A stretch of 17,328 nt of DNA from Bacteroidota bacterium (lineage in GTDB: Bacteria > Bacteroidota > Bacteroidia > Bacteroidales > Bacteroidaceae). Both the position numbers and the translations under genes were made by a program. Below the pieces are notes generated by a model, which was not told the DNA's origin, did no database searches, and saw nothing but the letters and a program-made list of their open reading frames with translations. Below are positions 6,768 through 13,405 of the stretch, in pieces; position 1 is the stretch's first letter; every line of letters begins with the position of its first letter. Where the stretch lies: assembly GCA_023415545.1 (NCBI GenBank), contig JAEZKJ010000026.1, forward strand, positions 1-17,328. The letters are read 5' to 3'.

Positions 6768-7745
6768 TCAGTTAAACTTATTTTCTATAATATCACTTAA
6801 TACATCCTTGATATCCAATCCTGCAGCTCGTACCTGTTGAGGGATAAAGCTTGTAGGAGTCATACCCGGAGTTGTATTAATTTCAAGAAGATTTATTTTC
6901 TCACCCTCTGTGATGATATAATCAATACGGATAATTCCATTACATCCTAAAATATCATAAATAGCAGAGGTTAGAGTACGCACTCGCTCAGCAGTCTCCT
7001 CTTTAAGACGTGCCGGAGTTATCTCCTCTACCTGACCATTATATTTAGCATCATAATCAAAGAACTCATTGCTTGTCACCACCTCTGTAATAGGGAAAAC
7101 AACCGATTTATCCTTTGTTTTATAACATCCACAAGTAATTTCAGTACCCTTCATAAATGCTTCAATCATCACCTCATCACTCTCATTCATAGCATTCTGA
7201 ATGGCTTGTTGAATCTGTTCAGCGCTTTTCACTTTTGTAACGCCAAAACTCGATCCACCGGCATTTGGTTTAATAAAACATGGAAGACCTATTTTGTTCA
7301 CTACATCTTCATCACTTATCTGTTGTCCCTTACGAAGAAGAATTGATTCAGATACCCTGATACCAAAGCTTTTCAGATACTGGTTACAACTGAATTTATT
7401 GAATGTTATAGCCGACACAAGTACATTACATGTTGAATATGGAATATTTATCATATCAAAATATCCCTGTAGGAGTCCATTTTCGCCTGGAGTTCCATGT
7501 ATTGTTATATATGCAAAATCAAAATTCTTTTTCTTACCATTCTCTATAAAGCTGAAATCATTCCTGTCAATAGAGGTTTTTTCTCCATTAGGCAGATTTA
7601 CCTCCCAACGTCTTCCCTCCATCTCTACGATGTAAAGATTATATTTTTCTTTATCCATAAAAGAGAATATTCCTTGTGCGCTGCGCAAAGAAACCGGAAG
7701 TTCACTTGAGTCTCCTCCAGCAACGATTGCAATAGTACGTTTCAT
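6768..7745 (-). CDS. ddl: D-alanine--D-alanine ligase
   Basis: A 325-residue ATP-grasp ligase with all Ddl signatures: HGTPGENG (83-90), IPYSTCNVLVSAITFNK (101-117), the ATP-binding KPNAGGSSFGVTK (159-171), the omega-loop FDYDAKYNG (229-237), RIDYI (273-277) and the C-terminal EINTTPGMTPTSF (288-300). Lys234-Tyr235 match the Lys-Tyr pair of E. coli DdlB; the Tyr is typical of D-Ala-D-Ala rather than D-Ala-D-Lac ligases, so classical vancomycin-sensitive termini are expected. It makes the dipeptide added to UDP-MurNAc-tripeptide in the cytosol. The ATG overlaps the rluD stop by 4 nt, so the two are probably translationally coupled. Ddl genes often lie near mur or fts genes; here the peptidoglycan link is the PASTA protein two genes upstream. 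Confidence 0.96.
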   Translation of the reverse strand: MKRTIAIVAGGDSSELPVSLRSAQGIFSFMDKEKYNLYIVEMEGRRWEVNLPNGEKTSIDRNDFSFIENGKKKNFDFAYITIHGTPGENGLLQGYFDMINIPYSTCNVLVSAITFNKFSCNQYLKSFGIRVSESILLRKGQQISDEDVVNKIGLPCFIKPNAGGSSFGVTKVKSAEQIQQAIQNAMNESDEVMIEAFMKGTEITCGCYKTKDKSVVFPITEVVTSNEFFDYDAKYNGQVEEITPARLKEETAERVRTLTSAIYDILGCNGIIRIDYIITEGEKINLLEINTTPGMTPTSFIPQQVRAAGLDIKDVLSDIIENKFN

Positions 7746-8815
7746 AACTGATCTCTGTTACTTATATAGTTTCTCCATTTGTCTATCAATTCTGTCATGT
7801 CTTGAGGCAATTCGGATGTAAAGTACATCTCCTCACCTGTAGTGGGGTGTACAAATCCTAATGTCATAGCATGTAGTGCCTGACGAGGACAACTCTCGAA
7901 ACAGTTATTTACAAATTGTTTATATTTACTGAAATGTGTTCCTTTTAAAATATCATCTCCACCATAACGAGCATCGTTAAAAAGAGTATGACCTATATGT
8001 TTCATGTGTACCCTTATTTGATGAGTACGTCCGGTCTCAAGAATACACTCAACCAGAGTAACATATCCCAATCTTTCGAGCACACGATAGTGTGTTACAG
8101 CATGTTTACCTACCTCCGGGTCACTCATAACCGCCATTTGCATGCGATCTTTTGGGTTACGTGCTATATTTCCTTCAATAGTACCTTCATCCTTCTCAAC
8201 TGTTCCCCAAACTAAAGCTCTATATTTACGTTTAGTGGTTTTATTGAAGAATTGTAATCCTAAACTTGTCTTTGCATTTGGTGTTTTAGCTATAACAAGC
8301 AGACCGGAAGTATCCTTATCAATTCTATGCACTAATCCCACTTGTGGGTCATTTGGATCGTACATAGGATTATCTTTTAGATGCCAAGCAATAGCATTAA
8401 CCAATGTACCATGATAATTGCCACATCCGGGATGCACCACAAGACCTGCCGGTTTATTTATAACCATCAGTTCGCTATCTTCATAAACAACATCAAGGGG
8501 TATATCTTCGGGAATAATATCATTTTCATAGCGGGGGCGGTCAAGCATAACAGTTATGACATCCTTAGGGCGCACCTTATAGCTACTCTTGACAGGCTTA
8601 CCATTAGCCATCACAAATCCGGCATCAGCAGCATTTTGTATTCTATTTCGTGAAGAATGAACAATACGTTCAAATAGATATTTATCAACACGAATAGGCG
8701 ATTGCCCTTTATCAACAACTACTCGGAAATGCTCGTAAAGCTCGGTTGAACCATCATTAATAGGTTCAATATCATCCAGAGTATCATCTATTTCATCAAA
8801 CTCTTCTCTCATCAT
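7742..8815 (-). CDS. rluD: RluA/RluD-family 23S rRNA pseudouridine synthase
   Basis: 357 residues. An acidic N-terminal extension (about 1-25) precedes an S4 RNA-binding domain (about 41-90, IRVDKYLFERIVHSSRNRIQ), then the pseudouridine synthase catalytic domain with VINKPAGLVVHPG (118-130), HRIDKDTSGLLVIAKT (163-178; Asp166 is the catalytic Asp) and TGRTHQIRVHMKHIGH (261-276). The S4 plus RluA-type arrangement and the length fit RluD, which modifies helix 69 of 23S rRNA, but RluC-like specificity cannot be excluded. Two tandem ATGs (8815, 8812) are possible starts. It is second in the unit, 9 nt after the PASTA gene and overlapping ddl by 4 nt. Confidence 0.9.
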   Translation of the reverse strand: MMREEFDEIDDTLDDIEPINDGSTELYEHFRVVVDKGQSPIRVDKYLFERIVHSSRNRIQNAADAGFVMANGKPVKSSYKVRPKDVITVMLDRPRYENDIIPEDIPLDVVYEDSELMVINKPAGLVVHPGCGNYHGTLVNAIAWHLKDNPMYDPNDPQVGLVHRIDKDTSGLLVIAKTPNAKTSLGLQFFNKTTKRKYRALVWGTVEKDEGTIEGNIARNPKDRMQMAVMSDPEVGKHAVTHYRVLERLGYVTLVECILETGRTHQIRVHMKHIGHTLFNDARYGGDDILKGTHFSKYKQFVNNCFESCPRQALHAMTLGFVHPTTGEEMYFTSELPQDMTELIDKWRNYISNRDQL

Positions 8816-8824
8816 TTGTGAAAA

Positions 8825-9481
8825 TTAAAACCACGAATCATCAGTTTTAGTTTCGCTTGGGATATCTCCTTCGCTCCCATCCATATTCATACTATCCATA
8901 AGTGTAGAATCTTGTTGAACTACATCACTGCCATTACCGGCAATAATAGTAAGAATAGCCTCTCTAGGTACTCGGTCACCGGCATTAAGTTGACGACCTT
9001 TATATGAAAGTCCATATACCCAATCTCTCTCTCCACTAATAAACTCCGGTTCGGTGAGTTTAAAGCCCATGGCTTGAAGTTTTGCTTCTGCTTGACGCAA
9101 AGAGCTATTGTCAACAATATCAGGAATAGCAATTAATGGCACTTTGTCGGAGTTGATAGTAACATATATTGCTCTTCCTTTCTTTATTTTAGAACCTGCA
9201 ACAGGATTTTGCTCTATAATTGTTCCTGCAGGAAGATTTTTCTTGTATACAGAATCTATAACTACCACTGATAAATCACGATTAGATAGCATCACTTCTG
9301 CTTCATCAATATTTATATTCTTAACATTTGGAACATCAATAGCCTCTCCATGTCGAGTATATGAGTCAAGCCACTCCAACGTAGAGAAAATAGCTACTAC
9401 AACAACCACTACCATCGCAATGATATTTACCCAGAAAAAACGGTTGTTCTTGAATGAGAAAAAATCTTTAAATGTTACCAT
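8825..9481 (-). CDS. Membrane-anchored PASTA-domain protein without kinase
   Basis: 218 residues. A short cytoplasmic N-terminus (1-15) is followed by one membrane helix (about 16-33, WVNIIAMVVVVVVAIF) and two PASTA repeats, about 47-110 (IDVPNVKNINIDEAEVML ... VTIN) and 117-182 (IAIPDIVDNSSLRQAEAKL ... LTIIAG). A low-complexity acidic tail of about 35 residues ends the protein. PASTA domains in Ser/Thr kinases and penicillin-binding proteins sense or bind peptidoglycan; no kinase or transpeptidase domain is present here. The protein should sit in the inner membrane with its PASTA repeats in the periplasm. It is the first gene of the six-gene unit and has a TATCTTTG element just upstream. Domain calls are firm; function is inferred to be a peptidoglycan-linked structural or sensory role. 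Confidence 0.85.
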   Translation of the reverse strand: MVTFKDFFSFKNNRFFWVNIIAMVVVVVVAIFSTLEWLDSYTRHGEAIDVPNVKNINIDEAEVMLSNRDLSVVVIDSVYKKNLPAGTIIEQNPVAGSKIKKGRAIYVTINSDKVPLIAIPDIVDNSSLRQAEAKLQAMGFKLTEPEFISGERDWVYGLSYKGRQLNAGDRVPREAILTIIAGNGSDVVQQDSTLMDSMNMDGSEGDIPSETKTDDSWF

Positions 9482-9500
9482 AAAAATGAATTTATGGCTT

Positions 9501-9508
9501 CAAAGATA
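9501..9508 (-). promoter_or_regulatory. -7 element for the PASTA-rluD-ddl operon
   Basis: On the minus strand TATCTTTG matches the Bacteroidota -7 consensus TAnnTTTG. No good TTTG lies at the expected distance; the nearest is ATTG at 9535-9532 with a 23-nt spacer. The transcript would start near 9495, giving a very short leader of about 14 nt. Confidence 0.5.
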
Positions 9509-9794
9509 CTATAAAATCATTTCTATTCCTACAATATATTTTTTTTATACAATAATTTAGCTGTAAAGAAAGATTGATTTTATCTTCTTGATTTTAGTAA
9601 GTTTTATTGAGAATATTGGGAGAGTTGAAAAAGAACATGTCAACTATAATAGTATTATAATTTAATTATCGTAAACGAATGTAGGAATAATACTCTTTCG
9701 AGTAAAATTAGTATGGTTTAAAAAACAAACTGCAAACTCTGTCATGTATTCTTCAACTCATTGAAGAGTATTTTGCATATTGCAATGCTGATTG

Positions 9795-9846
9795 TCTATT
9801 TCACAATGTGGTTTATCTGTTTCACAGTGTGAAACAGATAAACCAC
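9795..9846. repeat. Perfect 18-bp hairpin with adjacent degenerate direct repeat
   Basis: GTGGTTTATCTGTTTCAC (9808-9825) pairs perfectly with 9829-9846 across a 3-nt loop AGT. In addition, TCTATTTCACAATGTG (9795-9810) is repeated with two changes as TCTGTTTCACAGTGTG (9816-9831), partly inside the hairpin. It begins 42 nt past the argF' stop on the minus strand. Neither side has a T-run, so it is not a standard intrinsic terminator; it could be a transcript-stabilising 3' structure, a dispersed palindromic repeat or a protein-binding site. Confidence 0.75.
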
Positions 9847-9888
9847 AACGGAAAACAAAGAATAGTATGTAATGTTTTATAGAAAACT

Positions 9889-10851
9889 TTACAAAGTCTC
9901 AAGCATTCTTTTTAGAACAACTGTAGCAGATATCTCACGATTAGCAGCCTCAGGTATTACAAGTGAAGTTGGCGCTTCGATAACATCATCGCTTACAATC
10001 ATATTTCGTCTAACTGGAAGACAGTGCATAAAGAATGCGTTGTTAGTAACCTCCATATGTGCAGTATCAACTGTCCAGCTCATATCTTTTGATAAAATCT
10101 TACCATAATCTTCCGGATTTGTTACTCCGGGACAAGACCAGTTTTTAGCATAAATAAAATCTGCTCCTTCGAATGCTTTCATCTGATCGTACTCCACTTT
10201 TGCTCCACGAACAAATTTTTCATCAAGTTCATATCCTTGAGGATGAGTAATTACAAAATCAACATTTGCCTCATTCATGAAATCAGCGAAAGAGTTTGGC
10301 ACTGCTTGAGGAAGAGCACGTGGATGAGGAGCCCATGTAAGAACAACTTTTGGGCGCTCAGTACGTTTGTACTCCTCGATAGTTATCAAGTCGGCAAAAG
10401 CTTGAAGAGGATGACCTGTAGCAGCCTCCATAGAGAATACAGGTTTACCTGAATATTTTATAAACTCACTAAGTACCTTCTCTGTATAATCATCTTCACG
10501 GTTAGTAAGTTGTGCAAATGATCGTACACCAATAATATCGCAATATGATGCCATTACAGGAATAGCTTCGAGCAGATGTTCACTCTTATCACCATCCATT
10601 ATAACACCTCGTTCTGTTTCAAGTTTCCATGCACCTTGATTTACATCGAGTACAATGACATCCATACCTAAATTTCTTGCAGCTTTTTGTGTACTTAATC
10701 GTGTACGTAAGCTATTATTGAAGAATATTAATAGACATGTCTTGTGTTTTCCAAGGTTTTCATATTTATAACGATCATGCTTTATTTCAGCAGCCTCGGC
10801 AAGGGCTTTATTCAAATCACCCAAGTCCTTTACATTTGTGTAGTATCTCAT
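9889..10851 (-). CDS. argF': N-acylornithine (probably N-succinylornithine) carbamoyltransferase
   Basis: 320 residues, closely matching my recollection of Bacteroides fragilis ArgF'. Carbamoyl-phosphate binding SLRTR (47-51), HPLQ (147-150) and HCLPVRRN (276-283) are intact. The loop GVIMDGDKSEHLLEA (82-96) carries the acyl-specificity residue: position 90 is Pro in the B. fragilis succinylornithine enzyme and aligns with Glu92 of the Xanthomonas acetylornithine enzyme; here it is Ser. Published substitutions of Glu92 by Ser, Pro, Ala or Val turned the Xanthomonas enzyme into a succinylornithine enzyme, so N-succinylornithine is the predicted substrate. The product is N-succinylcitrulline in the Bacteroides-type arginine pathway. 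It is the last gene of the proB-proA-argF' unit, 16 nt after proA. Confidence 0.93.
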   Translation of the reverse strand: MRYYTNVKDLGDLNKALAEAAEIKHDRYKYENLGKHKTCLLIFFNNSLRTRLSTQKAARNLGMDVIVLDVNQGAWKLETERGVIMDGDKSEHLLEAIPVMASYCDIIGVRSFAQLTNREDDYTEKVLSEFIKYSGKPVFSMEAATGHPLQAFADLITIEEYKRTERPKVVLTWAPHPRALPQAVPNSFADFMNEANVDFVITHPQGYELDEKFVRGAKVEYDQMKAFEGADFIYAKNWSCPGVTNPEDYGKILSKDMSWTVDTAHMEVTNNAFFMHCLPVRRNMIVSDDVIEAPTSLVIPEAANREISATVVLKRMLETL

Positions 10852-10867
10852 AATATTAATCTTATTT

Positions 10868-12115
10868 TTATCTTATTTGTCCATGTCCCTCAATGATCCA
10901 CTTGTAAGTGTTTAGCTCATTAAGTCCCATAGGACCACGTGCATGTAGTTTTTGAGTACTTATTCCAATCTCTGCTCCAAGCCCAAACTCTCCTCCATCA
11001 GTAAATGAAGTTGGGACATTAACATATACACAGGCTGCATCTACAGCACGTTGGAAAAATGAAGAAGCTTCTTCACTCTCTGTAATTATACATTCACTAT
11101 GTCCTGAGCCATATTCCGAGATATGATTGGTAGCCTCCTTTATATCTTCTACTGTCTTTATAGCCATTTTATAATCAAGGAACTCTGTCCCGAATGTATT
11201 TTCATCGGCATGTAACAGCAGTTCTTTAGGATAGAATGACTCCATAACACCATAAGCCTCATCATCAGCATAAATAACCACATTATCATGCTGCAAGCCA
11301 CTGCAAAGAGAGGGTAAATCAGCAAGTCTTGCTCGGTCAATTAACACACAATCCAAAGCATTGCAAACACTTACTCGTCTTGTCTTTGCATTTTTGATAA
11401 GCATCATTCCTATCACAGCATCACCATCCTGATGAAAATAGGTATGGCATACACCTGCTCCTGTCTCAATAACAGGGATTTTAGCATTATCACGCACATA
11501 GTCTATTAAACCTCTACCACCTCTTGGAATAAGAAGATCAACATATTTGCTAGCATTAAGAAGTTTCGTTGTCGACTCATGACCGGCAGGAAGCAAGAAT
11601 ACAGTATCTTCATTAAAGCCATGTTTTATTAAGATAGATTTTATAACATTCACAATGGCACGATTGGAGAAATCAGCATCACTACCACCCTTTAATACGC
11701 ATGCATTACCCGACTTCAAGCATAAAGCGAATACATCGAGTGTTACATTTGGACGAGCTTCATATATTATACCGATAACACCAAATGGAACGGATACTCT
11801 CTTAATCTCCATACCATTGGGACGAACACATTTTTCAATCACACGACCTACCGGTGAGTGAAGTTTAGCAACCGAGCGAATACCTTGAGCTATATCTCCA
11901 ATCCTTTCAACAGTAAGTTTCAAGCGGTCGTACTTAGGATTTGTTGGATCCATCATCTCAAGATCTCTCTTGTTTGCCTCTAAAATTACTTCTGCACTAT
12001 CTTGAGTTGCATCAGCAAGATCATTAAGAAGTGCATTTATTTCCTCCTCAGTATGAAACTGCAACAATGTGGCAGCTTTTCTAACTTTTTTTAATTGCTT
12101 ATCAATATTATCCAT
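10868..12115 (-). CDS. proA: Glutamate-5-semialdehyde (gamma-glutamyl phosphate) reductase
   Basis: 415 residues, the full family length. This member of the aldehyde dehydrogenase superfamily shows VPFGVIGIIYEARPNVT (109-125), CVLKGGSDADFSN (139-151), IPRGGRGLI (196-204), the catalytic-Cys block NAKTRRVSVCNALD (242-255, Cys251) and the C-terminal IGISTQKLHARGPMGL. ProA reduces gamma-glutamyl phosphate with NADPH to glutamate-5-semialdehyde in the cytosol, the second step of proline synthesis. It lies 8 nt downstream of proB and 16 nt upstream of argF', so the three are almost certainly cotranscribed. The start ATG 12115 fits homologues, with no better upstream choice. Nothing unusual is seen. 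Confidence 0.97.
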   Translation of the reverse strand: MDNIDKQLKKVRKAATLLQFHTEEEINALLNDLADATQDSAEVILEANKRDLEMMDPTNPKYDRLKLTVERIGDIAQGIRSVAKLHSPVGRVIEKCVRPNGMEIKRVSVPFGVIGIIYEARPNVTLDVFALCLKSGNACVLKGGSDADFSNRAIVNVIKSILIKHGFNEDTVFLLPAGHESTTKLLNASKYVDLLIPRGGRGLIDYVRDNAKIPVIETGAGVCHTYFHQDGDAVIGMMLIKNAKTRRVSVCNALDCVLIDRARLADLPSLCSGLQHDNVVIYADDEAYGVMESFYPKELLLHADENTFGTEFLDYKMAIKTVEDIKEATNHISEYGSGHSECIITESEEASSFFQRAVDAACVYVNVPTSFTDGGEFGLGAEIGISTQKLHARGPMGLNELNTYKWIIEGHGQIR

Positions 12116-12123
12116 AGTTTAAG

Positions 12124-13206
12124 TTAATCAAGATATAAATAGTCGTAATGAACAACAGGCTTATAACCATGAAGGCCTTTTATCTTATCTATTTCAGAAG
12201 AGCTATACGATGCTCTACCAACACCAATCTGTTTATTTTTACTATCAAAAATTCTAACAATATCATCTTTTTCAAAATCACCTTTCACAGCAACAATACC
12301 TACTGCAAGAAGACTTGTTGCTCTTTTACCCATCAAAGCTTTTACAGCCTCCTCACGAAGATGTATTTCACCTTTAGCAAATCCTTCACTATGTGCAATC
12401 CACTTCTTAACACTCGAAACACTTTGTTCCTCGGCAATAAATCGTGTACATAAAGTTGTGTCAGGTGATTTAAGTAGGTCGAGAAGTATGTTATCTCTCT
12501 TTCCATTGGCTATTATTACAGTTATACCTTCATCGGCTACTTTACGAGCAATAGTAGTTTTTGTCAACATTCCACCTCGTCCAAATCCAGATTTCTCGGT
12601 CTGAATAAAGTCAGAAAGATCTTTTCCTTTAGCTACTTCACGAATAATCTCCACTCCGGGATTTCCAGGTTTTCCATTATATATACCATCAATATTGCTT
12701 AATATAATAAGAGCTTCCATATCCATCATTGATGCTATCATACCCGATAATTCATCATTATCGGTAAACATAAGTTCAGTTACCGATATTGTATCGTTCT
12801 CATTTACAATAGGGATAACACCATTTTCCAACATAACCATCATACAGTTACGCTGATTAAGATAGTGGCGACGTGTTGAAAAATTTTCCTTCGTAGTCAA
12901 TACTTGACCTACAGTAATTTTATGCTCACGAAAAAGTTCATAATATCTGTTTATAAGTTTAGCCTGACCTACAGCCGAAAAGAGCTGACGCTGATCCACA
13001 CTATCCAATTTTTTTGACGGTTTTATCTCACTCCTTCCCGAAGCAACTGCACCCGAGGATATAAGTATTATCTCTACACCCTGCTTATGGAGTTCAGCCA
13101 ACTGATCAACAAGAGCGGACATGCGTGTAACATCAAGTGTTCCGTCTTTTCTTGTAAGCACATTGCTTCCTATTTTAACAGCTATCTTTTTGAAGTTATT
13201 TTCCAT
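12124..13206 (-). CDS. proB: Glutamate 5-kinase with PUA domain
   Basis: 360 residues in the two-domain form. The amino-acid kinase domain (about 6-260) contains VKIGSNVLT (10-18), SSGAVASG (50-57), VNENDTIS (134-141), FTDNDELSG (147-155) and GFGRGGMLTKTTIA (207-220). A C-terminal PUA domain (about 276-357, GEIHLREEAVKALMGKRATS) follows. ProB phosphorylates glutamate to gamma-glutamyl phosphate, committing it to proline; the family is usually feedback-inhibited by proline through the kinase domain. It is the first gene of proB-proA-argF', divergent from the GH92 gene, with a TATATTTG element just upstream. Confidence 0.97.
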   Translation of the reverse strand: MENNFKKIAVKIGSNVLTRKDGTLDVTRMSALVDQLAELHKQGVEIILISSGAVASGRSEIKPSKKLDSVDQRQLFSAVGQAKLINRYYELFREHKITVGQVLTTKENFSTRRHYLNQRNCMMVMLENGVIPIVNENDTISVTELMFTDNDELSGMIASMMDMEALIILSNIDGIYNGKPGNPGVEIIREVAKGKDLSDFIQTEKSGFGRGGMLTKTTIARKVADEGITVIIANGKRDNILLDLLKSPDTTLCTRFIAEEQSVSSVKKWIAHSEGFAKGEIHLREEAVKALMGKRATSLLAVGIVAVKGDFEKDDIVRIFDSKNKQIGVGRASYSSSEIDKIKGLHGYKPVVHYDYLYLD

Positions 13207-13226
13207 ATTCTTTCTCGTTAAGAAGA

Positions 13227-13234
13227 CAAATATA
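13227..13234 (-). promoter_or_regulatory. -7 element for proB-proA-argF'
   Basis: TATATTTG on the minus strand matches TAnnTTTG and lies 20 nt before the proB ATG, implying a leader of about 15 nt. No TTTG is found 19-21 nt upstream, so the -33 part is weak or absent. Confidence 0.5.
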
Positions 13235-13373
13235 AAAATTTATATGCCTTTAACTTTGATTTTATAACTTATTATATGAAAAACAGTTTTCTTAATCTCA
13301 TATTTTTTCACAAAAGTTTTTAAAATGTAAATATATGACTATAATATGCACAATATCATCATTATAAATAGTG

Positions 13374-13381
13374 TATATTTG
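13374..13381 (+). promoter_or_regulatory. -7 element for the GH92 gene
   Basis: TATATTTG matches TAnnTTTG, 24 nt before the ATG at 13406, giving a leader of about 20 nt. A recognisable -33 TTTG is missing, which could mean activator dependence, as is common for polysaccharide-utilization genes. Its position rules against the upstream ATG at 13346 as the start. Confidence 0.5.
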
Positions 13382-13405
13382 CCCATAATATCTAAACACC
13401 AATAC

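Larger units (their letters stand above)
9482..9888. other. 407-nt intergenic region between argF' and the PASTA operon
   Basis: Both flanking genes are on the minus strand, so this holds the 3' end of proB-proA-argF' and the promoter of the PASTA operon. I see the -7 element at 9501-9508, two small hairpins (TACTC/GAGTA at 9691-9704 and TCTTCAA/TTGAAGA at 9750-9767) and the large repeat/hairpin at 9795-9846. An antisense frame at 9108-9560 reaches into it but is only the shadow of the PASTA gene. No convincing gene or known RNA is visible. Confidence 0.7.

Noticed and set aside
9108..9560. A 150-codon plus-strand frame opposite the PASTA gene.
   Set aside because: It is antisense to a well-supported gene, has no recognisable domain and ends in low-complexity AT-rich sequence.
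9524..9689. A 10-bp inverted repeat (TATTCCTACA at 9524-9533 and TGTAGGAATA at 9680-9689) that might be the ends of a small mobile element.
   Set aside because: The match does not extend beyond 10 bp, no flanking target duplication is seen, and such a match is not surprising in an AT-rich 400-nt region.
9795..9846. A CRISPR-like repeat array.
   Set aside because: Only two imperfect 16-nt copies exist, partly within a hairpin, with no regular spacers and no cas genes nearby.
13346..13405. An upstream in-frame ATG at 13346 adding 20 residues to the GH92 protein.
   Set aside because: It would lie upstream of the TATATTTG -7 box at 13374-13381 and would place residues before a clear lipoprotein signal peptide that begins at ATG 13406.
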